A stretch of DNA of 64,000 bases from Bdellovibrionales bacterium (GCA_021731045.1 JAKFYE010000005.1:43137-107136); one strand, 5' to 3'; positions 47,907 through 58,223 are shown, counted from the stretch's first letter. Notes: a model not told the origin generated them from the letters alone. Made by a program: numbers and translations.

Positions 47907-50714
47907 ATGGAAGACTCATCACAACGTTGGATGGTCAAAGACAAGAGAGGGCGGATATTTGGTCCGTTTTCCACAGAGCGACTCTTTGGCCTTATTAAGC
48001 GAACGGCGTTTACAGGAGAAGAGCTTCTTGCAATTTATCCCGATGGTGAATTTCGCGATATTTCTAAAACGCCGCAGTTCTATGACCTTCTTTTAGAAAC
48101 ATTAGCTAAAGAAAATCGGCTGATGTCTGAGCAAGAACGACAAATTGAACTTACAAAATCCCAGCAGTTAGTAAAAAATGAAATACCCCCTGAAGAGCCG
48201 CGAGTAAATCGCGCCGTTCGAGAGCAAAAAATTTCGGTAATGCCACCGCAACAGCCAGACAATCATTCGTCGATTCCGCCTCTCACAAAAAGAGAAAGTG
48301 TTTCGGCAAAGCAAGAAACAATTGAATTGCAACCGAAAGAAAAATTTAAACTCGAGTCCGAAGACAAAAGAAAAATATTTATAGCAGTAGCTGTTCTTTT
48401 TGTAGGGGCACTTATTTATATTCTCTTAGACGACGGACCCTTGGGGAGCGCTCCGCCTTCAGGACAAATAGAATTAATATATCCAAGACAAAAACAGGAG
48501 CCTGTCTCCGAGGCCGATGCAAAAAAACAATTGGCTTTAGCACTACAAATGTTTCAACAAGATAGTTTTTCAAGTTATTTTCGCGTCATGAACATTGTTG
48601 TTGGACTGCTGGAATCTGGCTATGCCAATGTCGATGCGATGTCTTTGTTATGTTTATCTTACAGAGAGCTTTGGCCATATGCGAATCAAGATTCAAAAGA
48701 TATAACAGCGCTATCAAAAATGGCGCAAATCTCTTCGCAAAAAGATCCAGTGGGTTTAAGCAGTGCCACATGTAAAGTGGTACAACTTCTATTGGGCGGT
48801 CAGGCCGATGGGGCTGCAAGCTTAACGGATTCAACCCTGAATGAACACCCCGCAGCCCCCGCGTTTTACGAATTTAAAGCCAGCATGTTAGCGAGTCGTG
48901 GAGAAACCCTCACGGCTATTGGGTATTTAGAAAAAGCACAGCAGTTATGGCCAAAGTGGCTCAAAATACTTCAACAAAAGGCGGAGCTTCTAACCAAAGA
49001 CAATCGACAAAGTGAAGCCGCACAAGTTTATAACGACATTTTGAAACAAAATTCGAATCATCCAGCCGCTCAAATAAACTTAGGGGAGCTTGAGTATTTT
49101 GTATTCAAGCATTTGCAAAACGGAATTGATCTCGTTAAAGCGGGTCTCGAAGCGGACCGCTTACCTCGCGGACTGGCTTCGAGAGGATACTTACTTTTGG
49201 CTGTGCAATACCAGCGCGATCATAAAACGAGCGATGCCGTGTCCGCAGCAAACAAAGCGTTTTCACTCGACCCAACGAATTTAAGTGCAAAGGAAATTTT
49301 GCGACAACTCGGCGCCGAAGAAAAAATAGATGAGAATGCATCAGATCGAGAGTTAGTTGCATTAGGAGAAGAATATTTAAAAAAAGGAAATAACTTTGCC
49401 GCCCAGGCGCAATTTAAAACAGCTTTTGAAATAAATCCTCAAAACGCACGAGCGGCATTTTTAGCAGCTCAAAGTTTATGGGAGTTAAATCAAAGCGTTG
49501 AGGCGATTGAATGGGCAAAAAAAGCCGTTCAAGCAGACAAAACGCTTGTCGGTGCTCACGTATTACTCGCAGATTATTATTCGCAAAAATATAACTTTAA
49601 AATGGCGAATCAAATGCTTCAGGCAGTTCACAAAATAGCACCGAAGAGCTATCAGGTTTTGTCGGGCTTCGCACTCATCGAGTTGCGCCGATTTAATTAT
49701 AAGGGTGCCATCGAAATGGCTAGACGCGCGCTTAAGCTTTATGACACCGATATTGAAACTCTGACGATTTTGGCGGCAGCCTATCTCGGTGCGCGTGAAA
49801 GTGCCGGTGCGTACGAAACCATATTGAAGGCGATTACTCTCGATGCCAATAACCGCAAAACGCAAAGTGTGTATACCGAAATTTTAGCGGAATATAAAGG
49901 TGTGGACGAGGCGGTTGAGTATTTAAAAAACAGGATCAATACGTACCCTCAACGGGGGGAATATAAAATTATGCTCGCCAAAATTTTTATAAAAGACGAC
50001 CGTATCGCGCCGGCGATTGAAGTTTTAGATCAAGCCTTGGCCCTTAATGATAAAAATAAAGAAGCACTTATTCTTATGGGAACTGCGCAAGAAAAAGCGG
50101 GCGACAACCGTGCGGCGTTGAAAGCATATTTATCGGCGGCCACATTGGACCCCGCGGATGTGCATCCAAGCTTTTTGGCGGGAGAACTATACATAAAAAT
50201 AAATGATCTAAAAAAAGCCGTCGAGCAGTTTCAGCAGGTTGTTAGAATCAATCAAATGTATCCGCGCGCGCACTATCAATTAGGAAAAACGGCATTGTTA
50301 ATGGGTGAGCCCGACATAGCCTTTCAGGAGTCTGTATTAGAAAAACGAATTAATCCCAGCTTAACAGATGGTTATATTTTGGCAGGTGATGTTTATATGG
50401 CAAAACGTGACTATGCTAAGGCTGCGGCTGAATATCAGCGCGCGGTTTCGATACAACCACAAACGTCTCTTTACATTTCTTTAGCCCGTGCCTACCGACT
50501 ATTAGAAAACTACAATGTCGCATCTAGTCTGCTTGCAAAAGTGAAAGCTGATACGGGTAATCCTGATTTGTATAAGGAGCAAGGTGCTGTTTTTGAAGGT
50601 CGTGGCGAAAAATCTGAGGCTGTGTTAGCGTATCAAAAGTATTTGATGTTGCTTCCCAGTGCGCCAGATCGCGAAGTGATCAAATCTAGAATTAAGGGAC
50701 TAGGAGGTCCATAA
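47907..50714 (+). CDS. Large TPR protein with GYF-like N-terminal domain and one membrane segment
   Basis: 935 residues. Residues about 6-70 resemble the GYF_2-type domain (WMVKDKRGRIFGPFSTERL, then GEELLAIYPDGEFRDI). A charged linker leads to one transmembrane helix (about 153-172, FIAVAVLFVGALIYILL). More than ten tetratricopeptide-like helix pairs follow (about 190-930), for example around AAFYEFKASMLASRGE, FEINPQNARAAFLAAQ and YPRAHYQLGKTALLMG. So a cytoplasmic sensor-like head and a large periplasmic scaffold are likely. The partner is unknown. The stop overlaps the next ATG (TAATG). Confidence 0.82.
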   Translation: MEDSSQRWMVKDKRGRIFGPFSTERLFGLIKRTAFTGEELLAIYPDGEFRDISKTPQFYDLLLETLAKENRLMSEQERQIELTKSQQLVKNEIPPEEPRVNRAVREQKISVMPPQQPDNHSSIPPLTKRESVSAKQETIELQPKEKFKLESEDKRKIFIAVAVLFVGALIYILLDDGPLGSAPPSGQIELIYPRQKQEPVSEADAKKQLALALQMFQQDSFSSYFRVMNIVVGLLESGYANVDAMSLLCLSYRELWPYANQDSKDITALSKMAQISSQKDPVGLSSATCKVVQLLLGGQADGAASLTDSTLNEHPAAPAFYEFKASMLASRGETLTAIGYLEKAQQLWPKWLKILQQKAELLTKDNRQSEAAQVYNDILKQNSNHPAAQINLGELEYFVFKHLQNGIDLVKAGLEADRLPRGLASRGYLLLAVQYQRDHKTSDAVSAANKAFSLDPTNLSAKEILRQLGAEEKIDENASDRELVALGEEYLKKGNNFAAQAQFKTAFEINPQNARAAFLAAQSLWELNQSVEAIEWAKKAVQADKTLVGAHVLLADYYSQKYNFKMANQMLQAVHKIAPKSYQVLSGFALIELRRFNYKGAIEMARRALKLYDTDIETLTILAAAYLGARESAGAYETILKAITLDANNRKTQSVYTEILAEYKGVDEAVEYLKNRINTYPQRGEYKIMLAKIFIKDDRIAPAIEVLDQALALNDKNKEALILMGTAQEKAGDNRAALKAYLSAATLDPADVHPSFLAGELYIKINDLKKAVEQFQQVVRINQMYPRAHYQLGKTALLMGEPDIAFQESVLEKRINPSLTDGYILAGDVYMAKRDYAKAAAEYQRAVSIQPQTSLYISLARAYRLLENYNVASSLLAKVKADTGNPDLYKEQGAVFEGRGEKSEAVLAYQKYLMLLPSAPDREVIKSRIKGLGGP

Positions 50715-51010
50715 TGGGTCAGCTGATTTATAACGTGCATTCACAATTAAAGCGTTCGTCTCAGAGCTTCGCGCTGTTTTCTGTAAAACTACTTTCGGGT
50801 TTGATTTTAGGCTTAGTACTCGCGATTGCAGGTGAACAAATCATTGGTTACGGAAATTTCTCTTTTTGGTTTGTGAGCATTTTATTTACCGGAGTTTTTC
50901 TAAGAATCAGTCGCGCTTGGAGTTTTGGTGGCTTAATGGTTTACAATTTAGTTTGTTTGCTTTTAGGACTTTTGCTAAGAATGTATGTTCTTATAGCACC
51001 AGGGAACTGA
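50714..51010 (+). CDS. Small integral membrane protein
   Basis: 98 residues with three hydrophobic segments (about 22-42, 50-66 and 72-92). No recognised family. Coupled to the TPR gene by a one-base overlap and followed 3 bp later by serS, so it lies in one transcript with both. It may act with the TPR membrane protein; this rests on position only. Confidence 0.72.
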   Translation: MGQLIYNVHSQLKRSSQSFALFSVKLLSGLILGLVLAIAGEQIIGYGNFSFWFVSILFTGVFLRISRAWSFGGLMVYNLVCLLLGLLLRMYVLIAPGN

Positions 51011-51013
51011 TTC

Positions 51014-52327
51014 ATGATTGATATTAAAGCTCTCGAACGGCCAGCCAAAGATGGTGAAACATCTTATTTGCAACGTTACAAAGAATCTTACGCTAATCGC
51101 AAAGGAAACATCAGCGATGTCGATCGCTTGATGGCCCTTAACGAGCGTCGTAAGCAATTAATTACTGAAGCTGAAGTTATGAAGGCCGAACAAAATCGTG
51201 TGAGCCAAGAGATCGCGGTGTTGAAGCGCGAAAAAAAAGATGCCAGAGAAAAGCTTGAATCCATGCAGTTGCTAGCAAAAAAAATAAAAGATTTTTATGC
51301 CGACGCCGAAAAGGCAGATCGCGATGTTAATGATTTTGCGGCTACGTTTCCAAACCTGTGTCACTCAAGTGTTCCGGTGGGAAAAAGCGGAGACGATAAT
51401 AAAATCGTACGTACCGTGGGCGTGCCAACGACACTTAGTTTTGCGGCTAAGGATCACGCAGACATCGGAACTGAACTCGGAATTATTGATTTTGATAGAG
51501 CTGCAAAAATTTCTGGGACGAGATTTGCGGTTCTTAAAGGTTTGGGTGCACGACTCGAGAGAGCCCTTACGCAATTTATGTTAGATGTTCAAACCAAAGA
51601 GCATGGATATACCGAAATGCTCCCGCCGTTTATGGTAAATTCAGCAAGCCTTTATGGTACAGGGCAGTTTCCTAAATTTTACGAAGATGTTTTTCATCTT
51701 AAAGAAACAGACTACCATTTAATTCCTACAGCAGAAGTTCCTGTTACGAATTATTATCGAGATGAAATTTTAAAAGAAAGCGAATTGCCAATTTCGTATG
51801 CGGCTTATTCGCCATGTTTTCGTTCTGAAGCCGGCAGTTATGGTAAAGACACCAAAGGACTTATTCGCCAGCATCAATTTAATAAGGTAGAAATCGTAAA
51901 GTTTTGTCACCCGAGTTCGTCATACGAAGAGCATGAGTGCATGACAAATCATGCAGAAGCCATTTTAAAAAAATTAGAGCTTCCTTATCGTGTGATGTCT
52001 TTATGTACGGGTGATATTGGTTTTGGCGCAGCAAAATGTCATGACCTCGAGGTATGGCTACCAGCACAAAATGCGTATCGTGAAATCAGCTCAGTTTCAA
52101 ACTTCGAAGATTTTCAAGCTCGCCGGGCGGCGATTCGGTTCAAACCTAACGATGGCGGTAAACCGCAGTTTGTGCATACGTTGAACGGTTCGGGTTTAGC
52201 CGTCGGACGAACATTGGTCGCTGTTCTTGAAAACTATCAGAATGCGGATGGAAGTGTTTCAATTCCTAAAGTTTTGCAACCTTATATAGACGGACTCACA
52301 AAAATTTCTAAGGCTCTTCCACAATAA
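51014..52327 (+). CDS. serS: Seryl-tRNA synthetase
   Basis: Class II aminoacyl-tRNA synthetase. The N-terminal coiled-coil arm that grips the tRNA is seen at about 30-105. Motif 2 ([24 protein letters not shown]) begins near residue 258, and motif 3 ([19 protein letters not shown]) near 390, with [18 protein letters not shown] between. 437 residues is normal. The stop TAA overlaps the next ATG by one base. Confidence 0.96.
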   Translation: MIDIKALERPAKDGETSYLQRYKESYANRKGNISDVDRLMALNERRKQLITEAEVMKAEQNRVSQEIAVLKREKKDAREKLESMQLLAKKIKDFYADAEKADRDVNDFAATFPNLCHSSVPVGKSGDDNKIVRTVGVPTTLSFAAKDHADIGTELGIIDFDRAAKISGTRFAVLKGLGARLERALTQFMLDVQTKEHGYTEMLPPFMVNSASLYGTGQFPKFYEDVFHLKETDYHLIPTAEVPVTNYYRDEILKESELPISYAAYSPCFRSEAGSYGKDTKGLIRQHQFNKVEIVKFCHPSSSYEEHECMTNHAEAILKKLELPYRVMSLCTGDIGFGAAKCHDLEVWLPAQNAYREISSVSNFEDFQARRAAIRFKPNDGGKPQFVHTLNGSGLAVGRTLVAVLENYQNADGSVSIPKVLQPYIDGLTKISKALPQ

Positions 52328-54453
52328 TGAAAATAAATTTTGAGCGCGTTCTGGATTACTTTGTCCTTGCGTCGTTGATGATCGTTTTTTGTTCCTTGTT
52401 CGATTATTCCTTAGCCTTTGTGAATAGCCATGTCGCGGGTGGTGACATGATTTCGCACCCCTGGATTAGCAAAAGCCTGAAAGAGCAGTGGGAAAATGGA
52501 TTTTTTTGGTCTTGGAACCATGGCTGGTTTGCAGGCTTTCCTTTTTTATATTTTTATTTTTATCCAATCTATATCGTTGCGGTAATTTTTGAAAAACTAG
52601 GGTTGCCAGAGGCTGTCGCCTTTAAATCGATGGTTTTATTTGTAGTTTGCCTCGTGCCGTTTCTTTACTACGTCACGTTGCGAAGACTTTTGTCGATACC
52701 GGTGGCCGCATTCGCAACAACTTTAGGCATTGCTATTTTTTTAAACGAACTCGACAGTCGTTGGGGCGGGAACTTCAAAAGTCTCTTGGCAGGCCAGATG
52801 TCTCATCAGTTTGGGCTCGTGATGATGGTTTGCTTTTTCTCCTACATTGCTAAAAAAGAGCCTAATAAATTAGGTGCGATTTTCTTTTTTACCTTAGCCA
52901 TTCTTGCACATGTCTATTCTGGGCTCTACGCGTTTTTAATTCTTGTTTGTTTTTTAAGTGCAGAGCTGGTTAAAAAGAAAAACATTCTTCCTTATTTAAT
53001 TGGACCCATTATTAGCTTGGGACTTTCGTCTTTTTTCTGGATTCCGTTTTTGTATTATCGATCTTACACGATTGCTCCCATTAATAACTCACTTGTGGAT
53101 TTTTCAGAAGTACTAAGAGTTTTACAAATGTCTCAACTGCTTTATGTGTTTCTTTACTTTGGAGGTTTCGCGCTCATCCTCATTAATATTTTAAAAAAGA
53201 ACGAGTGGGTTTTCTCAGCGTTTCTGTTTGTGTTAACGGTTATGAGTGCCGTAGGAATGATGTTTTTAAACGGAACGCCTTTACTCCACATACGCTTGCC
53301 AGCGGAAATTTATTTGCTCGCTCTTTTGACATTTATTGTGGGGCTCCAAAATCTTAAGATAAAAAAGTCGATTGAATGGGCAGTCGTCGGACTCGCGTCG
53401 ATTCTTGTATTACAAAGCATTCTGCCATCACGGTATTTAGATCTTAAATTACCAAAACAATTGCGAATGCCAGTAAGTGATATCACCTCGTGGTGGACGT
53501 GGAATATGGCGGGGCTTGAAATCAAGGCCAACTCTTCTTACGTACAAGGGGTTTGGGATTTTTTAAAATTAGTTGAGGATGATGAAGGGCGGGTCGCGGT
53601 CGAATATGGTGATTATAACGACTTTGGATCACCGCGAATTTTTGAGCTCACTCCGTACATGACGGGCAAACCCGTTATGGAGGGGTTGTTGTTAGAAAGC
53701 TCTCCTACATATCCGACTTATTTTTATATTAGTTTTCACTTTAACACATCCACGTGGTGGCCAGGCTTTCCGGTAACGGTGCCAGATCGTAACGTCGCCA
53801 AAGGTATTAAATATTTTGGTCTTTTTAACGTAAAATATTTTGTAGCAGCCCAAGCGCAAACAAAGTCTGATTTAGATAAATTGAAAATACTTTCGGTTTA
53901 TGAAAACCCTTTCTTTAAAGTTTATTTGATAAACTCTGATTCACGAATCGCGAGTCGCATAGAGGGACTAGTGCCGATGGTGGAGGCCAAAAACCCTCTT
54001 ATGATGACTGTCTCAAATCTACCTGAAAGTTTAGATAGACTTGTTGAAATTAGAAATGGAATATCCTCTTCGTCATCTGCAATTAAAAGCGCATCGCAAG
54101 AAAATATAAAGCTCATACCACTTGAGGGTAGATGGGAACACCAGGGACAAAGTTATAATATTTTGCAAACAGGCGCGACCCCAGAAAACCCCCAGAAAAT
54201 TCTGTTTAAAATTTCTTATTTTCCAAATTGGAAAACAAATACTGGTGAAGATGTGCGTTTGGTGACACCCAATTTGATGATGGTAGAAACCAAAAACCCG
54301 ACCTTAAGCCTAACATACCGCGCAGGAAAACCAGAGAAGATCTCAATAATCGTCTCGTTACTTTCATTTGCCGTGTTAATATGGATGAAAGCAAAGAAAT
54401 ACATATCTAAAAAATTGTTTAAAAAAATATTTAGGAGACAGACGATTGGGTGA
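52327..54453 (+). CDS. Polytopic membrane protein, GT-C/YfhO-like
   Basis: 708 residues. About ten hydrophobic segments fill residues 10-360 and one more lies near 670-690. The first loop carries GGDMISHPWI and WNHGWFAGFP, a pattern seen in PTPS-related/YfhO-type GT-C proteins (lipid-linked sugar transferases). The C-terminal soluble part ends with ISYFPNWK and a beta-sandwich-like region as in YfhO. I infer a glycosyltransferase for surface glycans. Start overlaps the serS stop, and the end overlaps the acetyltransferase start, so it belongs to the module that follows. Confidence 0.7.
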   Translation: MKINFERVLDYFVLASLMIVFCSLFDYSLAFVNSHVAGGDMISHPWISKSLKEQWENGFFWSWNHGWFAGFPFLYFYFYPIYIVAVIFEKLGLPEAVAFKSMVLFVVCLVPFLYYVTLRRLLSIPVAAFATTLGIAIFLNELDSRWGGNFKSLLAGQMSHQFGLVMMVCFFSYIAKKEPNKLGAIFFFTLAILAHVYSGLYAFLILVCFLSAELVKKKNILPYLIGPIISLGLSSFFWIPFLYYRSYTIAPINNSLVDFSEVLRVLQMSQLLYVFLYFGGFALILINILKKNEWVFSAFLFVLTVMSAVGMMFLNGTPLLHIRLPAEIYLLALLTFIVGLQNLKIKKSIEWAVVGLASILVLQSILPSRYLDLKLPKQLRMPVSDITSWWTWNMAGLEIKANSSYVQGVWDFLKLVEDDEGRVAVEYGDYNDFGSPRIFELTPYMTGKPVMEGLLLESSPTYPTYFYISFHFNTSTWWPGFPVTVPDRNVAKGIKYFGLFNVKYFVAAQAQTKSDLDKLKILSVYENPFFKVYLINSDSRIASRIEGLVPMVEAKNPLMMTVSNLPESLDRLVEIRNGISSSSSAIKSASQENIKLIPLEGRWEHQGQSYNILQTGATPENPQKILFKISYFPNWKTNTGEDVRLVTPNLMMVETKNPTLSLTYRAGKPEKISIIVSLLSFAVLIWMKAKKYISKKLFKKIFRRQTIG

Positions 54454-55078
54454 AATTAAGGCGACAGCAAAACTTTTAAAGGGCGCCTATGTTCACCCCT
54501 CTGCTTATATTGAAGATCAAGTAGAGCTCCATGAAGACGCAAAGGTTTGGCACTTTTGCCAAGTTCGTAAAGACGCGGTTTTAGAAAGAGGCGTCTCTCT
54601 GGGCAAAGATGTGTATATCGATGCGGGCGTACGCGTGGGTCATCATACACGGATTCAAAATGGGGTAAGCGTTTATCAGGGTCTTAAAATTGCGCCATGG
54701 TGTTTTGTCGGCCCACACGTTATTTTTACAAATGATCAAACGCCGAGAGTGGGCGTGCATTCCTGGAGCGTAGTAGAAACTAATCTAGAAATCGGCATGT
54801 CTATTGGGGCGGGGGCAATTATTCGTTGTGGCGTAACCATTGGTGCGTTCGCCATGGTAGGTGCTGGAGCTATTGTAACAAAGGATGTTCCTGCGTTTCA
54901 CGTCGCGATTGGATTTCCTGCTCAGAGCCATCAAATGGTTTGTGCCTGCGGGCAAACCTTTTTACCAATGACCACCCAAGATGAGGATCTTGTTCGAGAC
55001 TGTTGTAAAAAAAATCTTATGTCGGAGCTTTATTCCGAAGTGATCGCGCTTATGAAATCGCGAAAATCTCGCACATAA
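54446..55078 (+). CDS. Left-handed beta-helix (hexapeptide) acyltransferase, WbpD/WlbB-like
   Basis: 210 residues of hexapeptide repeats (for example VHPSAYIEDQVELHEDAKVW, then GVRVGHHTRIQNGVSV). This is the fold and repeat layout of the UDP-sugar N-acetyltransferases WbpD and WlbB, with FTNDQTPR near residue 96. A C-terminal CxC...CC segment (CACGQTF, then RDCCKKN) is unusual. TTG start with AGGAGA 8 nt upstream, overlapping the upstream stop by 8 nt. Likely acetylates an amino sugar of a surface polysaccharide. Confidence 0.85.
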   Translation: MGEIKATAKLLKGAYVHPSAYIEDQVELHEDAKVWHFCQVRKDAVLERGVSLGKDVYIDAGVRVGHHTRIQNGVSVYQGLKIAPWCFVGPHVIFTNDQTPRVGVHSWSVVETNLEIGMSIGAGAIIRCGVTIGAFAMVGAGAIVTKDVPAFHVAIGFPAQSHQMVCACGQTFLPMTTQDEDLVRDCCKKNLMSELYSEVIALMKSRKSRT

Positions 55079-55081
55079 AAA

Positions 55082-55783
55082 ATGATCAGCCTGATTCTTC
55101 CGTTTCATTCGGATATCGAAAGACTTAAACAAACTCTTAAGACATTAAAAGAAAAACAATCACAGTATAATATTACTGAAATTCTCTTGTGCCACAATGG
55201 TATGGGTCTAGAGCCCACAAAAAGCGAAGAATTAAAATCCTATCTGTTTACTGGGGTAAAACTGTTGCACGTCGATGCGCAAGGAATCGGCGCAGGATAT
55301 AAGTTAGGAATTCAAAACGCGACTGAGCCTGTGTGTGTCCTTTCGGCAAGCGACCTTCCTTTTGGCTTTACCGATATAGAGTCCTACGACAAACTGAAAC
55401 AAAAGCCACTGTTTGCGATTGGCTCAAAAGCACACAAAAATTCTAAAATCAAAAATTACGGAGTTATGCGCACGATCGCTTCATATGCTTTTTGGTTGCT
55501 TCGAGCCCTGTTTTTAGGGTGGCGCACACCAAAAGATAGCCAAGGGAGTATTTTAATAAATACTAGTCTAGCAAAAAAACTTATTACAAAATCAAGCTAT
55601 GATAATTATTTTTTTACAGTTGAGCTCATTACGCTGGCTCAACGTGAAGGAATTTGGGCCGTAGAGGTACCAGTGATTTTAGAAAATCATAGCGGTGAGT
55701 CGTCAGTCTCAATACTCAGAGATAGTTGGATTTTAGCCAGAAACGTCATCGTATTTTCAAAAAAAATACGTAATAAAAAATAA
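55082..55783 (+). CDS. Glycosyltransferase family 2 protein
   Basis: 233 residues of the GT-A fold: MISLILPFHSDIERL, then the nucleotide-binding core and the LSASDLPFGF segment near residue 98, where a DxD motif is expected but reads SASD. A central VHLLHVDAQGIGAGYKLG-like stretch (actual LLHVDAQGIGAGYKLGI near 67-83) matches DPM1-type enzymes. Soluble except for a hydrophobic patch near 135-150. It begins 3 bp after the acetyltransferase gene. Donor and acceptor sugars unknown. Confidence 0.82.
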   Translation: MISLILPFHSDIERLKQTLKTLKEKQSQYNITEILLCHNGMGLEPTKSEELKSYLFTGVKLLHVDAQGIGAGYKLGIQNATEPVCVLSASDLPFGFTDIESYDKLKQKPLFAIGSKAHKNSKIKNYGVMRTIASYAFWLLRALFLGWRTPKDSQGSILINTSLAKKLITKSSYDNYFFTVELITLAQREGIWAVEVPVILENHSGESSVSILRDSWILARNVIVFSKKIRNKK

Positions 55784-56025
55784 TTATAAACATCAGATAG
55801 TCTCGTGCGGATATTCAGAAGCAGTGCGTTTTGTCTAAGAGGCTATCGGATACGTTCAAATGAAAGTATCTTTAGCGAACTAAGCTATTGCGCGGTCCGC
55901 CGACAGTTAATCCTATTGAAATACCCGTTATTTTGTAAAACCATTAAGGTGAGTTTGAAGTTTAACATTAAAAGGCAGTTGAGTTTTGACTAAAAAAGAA
56001 ATTCCTTTTTTAAGAAAGATGCGGC

Positions 56026-56868
56026 GTGAATAACAAGCGCTGTCTTTTTGTCGCAATTATGTTCTGTGCTCAAACTTCGTTTGCAGGTTTTCTGCGACTC
56101 ATTCCAAATATTCAAATCGCTCCCATTGAAGGAAGCGAAGGAATGGTGCAAATAACTGGAACGATCGAAAACGAAGGTGATGAAATCGCTCAAAGTGTGA
56201 GTATTGAAACGACCCGAACAAATAAAGTCCTTATCGAAGTCGGAACTCTCGGAGTTGGTGAGGAGCGTGAGGTGACCACCAATGTTTCAGAAGCTGACAT
56301 TGGCGTAGATAAAGACGGGTACTATAATATTCCGTTACGAGTGCTCTATAAAGATAGTAATCAAGCTCCTTTTAGCGCGGCCTTTATAAATGCGTACACA
56401 AAAAAAGGCGCCTCGAGCCGATCCTCGCCCGTTTCGCTTGCTTTGGATGAAGTCATACAAAAAGCCGGAGGCGTCGATATTGCAAATTCAGGCAATTTTG
56501 TGTTGGCGCTTTCTAATACCGGAACAACGCCGGTCGAAATTAATTTAGAACTTTTGGGAACCAAAGAAATTGAACTCCAAACGGAGAACACAAAATTGAC
56601 CCTCGCTCCTCAAGAAGAAAAAACCATAGATGTGTCGGTAAAAAATCTGAGTGCATTAGCGGGTTCAAGTTATGCGAGTTATGCTTTAATATCTGGAGTT
56701 CTAGAGGGCCAATCTTTTTCTGATTACATTGGCTTTGTAATTAACATTCGCTCAAAAACAGAAGTTCCTATAATGATTTGGTTCTTAGTGGGTCTTGCGC
56801 TTGTTTTTGGCGTCGTTGGATTTCGTTACTGGCGTAGAGAATCAAGTGAAAAGGCTGAACAAGCGTAA
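56026..56868 (+). CDS. Exported membrane-anchored protein with beta-sandwich domains
   Basis: 280 residues with a GTG start. A signal peptide (CLFVAIMFCAQTSFA) precedes two CARDB/NEW1-like beta-sandwich domains (about 30-115 and 130-235, SNTGTTPVEINLELLG in the second). One transmembrane helix lies at about 248-268 (IMIWFLVGLALVFGVVGF), followed by a basic tail. It is a surface/periplasmic adhesion-like layout; function unknown. 242 bp after the glycosyltransferase gene and probably a separate unit. Confidence 0.75.
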   Translation: MNNKRCLFVAIMFCAQTSFAGFLRLIPNIQIAPIEGSEGMVQITGTIENEGDEIAQSVSIETTRTNKVLIEVGTLGVGEEREVTTNVSEADIGVDKDGYYNIPLRVLYKDSNQAPFSAAFINAYTKKGASSRSSPVSLALDEVIQKAGGVDIANSGNFVLALSNTGTTPVEINLELLGTKEIELQTENTKLTLAPQEEKTIDVSVKNLSALAGSSYASYALISGVLEGQSFSDYIGFVINIRSKTEVPIMIWFLVGLALVFGVVGFRYWRRESSEKAEQA

Positions 56869-56952
56869 GGCTCGCCCTCTTATTGTTTGCTTACGGCTTT
56901 CAAGTAATTCAGAATTCAACTTAGGATTATTCCGAAGTAAGGAGCTAAAATT

Positions 56953-57420
56953 ATGAACCCTGCCCATCTCCATTTGATTGTTAATCATGCGCCAATATTC
57001 AGCATATTTTTTGGAACAATGGCATTAATTCTGGCGATGAAACGTAACTCCACTGAGCTGAGAACTTTTGCGGTCGGTGTCTTTATCTTGGGCGCCATGA
57101 CTACAATTACATCTCATCTTACAGGGGAAGGTGCGGAACAAGCCGTCAAGAAAATCAGTGACATGTCTCAAGACATTGTTGAAAAAAATATTCATGAGCA
57201 CGAAGAAGCCTCAGACTTTGCGCTAGGGTCGTCAATTTTGGTAGCATTGGCTTCTTTGGGAATGATGTGGACCGCAACAAAAAAACCAAAACATTTAAAG
57301 AAAGTTCAAATTATCGTTCTGGTTTTAGCTCTTCACTCTTGCACTGTCATGATGAGAGTCGCTTATTTAGGTGGAATGATTCGGCATTATGCAGAAATGA
57401 ATTCAGAGTCCGGTACTTGA
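56953..57420 (+). CDS. Four-helix membrane protein, DUF2231-like
   Basis: 155 residues with four hydrophobic segments (about 8-28, 40-58, 90-108 and 118-138). The pattern MNPAHLHLIVNHAPIF, then SHLTGEGAEQAV, EHEEASDFAL and YLGGMIRHYAEM is shared by a common family of small membrane proteins with conserved histidines. These could bind heme or metal; that is inference. AAGGAG lies 9 nt before ATG. It is alone in its transcript by context. Confidence 0.8.
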   Translation: MNPAHLHLIVNHAPIFSIFFGTMALILAMKRNSTELRTFAVGVFILGAMTTITSHLTGEGAEQAVKKISDMSQDIVEKNIHEHEEASDFALGSSILVALASLGMMWTATKKPKHLKKVQIIVLVLALHSCTVMMRVAYLGGMIRHYAEMNSESGT

Positions 57421-57547
57421 TGTGAAAATAGAGGTCTTTGAGCTCATCCCTGATCTGAAGACCAGACGATTCCAATTCTACACGGCTTGAAATTATACCC
57501 CGAGTGGATTGATTTAGCTCAAATCACAACTAACGACACGGCATCGG

Positions 57548-57967
57548 TTGATTTTTTTATCGACCCGATTAAGCTTAATTATGCGCTTAAATGAGTGGCT
57601 GAAAAGACAATACATGAATCGGTACAATGTCCTCCGAAATCTAACGACGACTTTCCTCGTCGGGACACTCTCTGCCGAGGCGATTAAACTAATGATCGGA
57701 CTTAAGCGTAGCGAGGACTCAAATGATATTTTATTGCTGACTATTTTATTTCTCGTTTGGACAATATCTCGACGGGGGACTTCGGATAACAGCACCGAGT
57801 TTGAAAAGCCACGAACAGTTCTAATTAAAGGGAAATTCAAAGAGTACTATACCACCTGGACGGTCCCAGGGGCTATATTAGATCAACTTATTTTTTTCCT
57901 CTCGATATTTATTCTGATCTGGGCGTGGGCTCCAATACTTGACTACCTCGCAGCGCAAACGCTGTAA
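57548..57967 (+). CDS. Hypothetical membrane protein
   Basis: Up to 139 residues with two or three hydrophobic segments (about 34-50, 62-74 and 112-134). The start is unsure: ATG 57548 and ATG 57581 are both possible and neither has a good ribosome-binding site. No family is recognised. A minus-strand frame covers part of it (57514-57840), but the plus-strand product has a normal membrane-protein composition, so I prefer it. Confidence 0.5.
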   Translation: MIFLSTRLSLIMRLNEWLKRQYMNRYNVLRNLTTTFLVGTLSAEAIKLMIGLKRSEDSNDILLLTILFLVWTISRRGTSDNSTEFEKPRTVLIKGKFKEYYTTWTVPGAILDQLIFFLSIFILIWAWAPILDYLAAQTL

Positions 57968-58012
57968 GAAAGTAAAGACCGAATAAATGCCGAGAATTTT
58001 TCTTTTTGGAAA

Positions 58013-58043
58013 GCACGAGTCGACGAGTTTATAAACTAGTGCC
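58013..58043. repeat. Palindromic repeat, copy 1
   Basis: GCACGAGT ... ACTAGTGC arms (one mismatch) enclose an inner palindrome AGTTTATAAACT. A diverged copy is at 60455-60485. Confidence 0.5.
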
Positions 58044-58223
58044 TTAAATCTGTATCCTAAAGAAAAGGGCCTTCACAACCTTTAGAATCTTGACCAAGAC
58101 GCCATAACAGACAACGATTATTGTGAAAAATATAAGTCAGATTTCGGAGGGCCAGACAAGAATTGAAGATTTTTAACAAGGCGCGAATTTAAAGAAATGA
58201 ATGCAAAGAAAAGCATTCTTGTG

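Noticed and set aside
55805..55993. 62-codon plus-strand frame after the glycosyltransferase gene
   Set aside because: No ribosome-binding site and no protein-like composition. An imperfect 9-bp inverted repeat (55796-55804 and 55839-55847) is nearby but too weak to call an RNA.
57514..57840. Minus-strand frame of 108 codons, upstream of nothing on its strand
   Set aside because: It overlaps the plus-strand membrane protein gene, lacks a ribosome-binding site, and is basic and serine/arginine-rich like a shadow frame.
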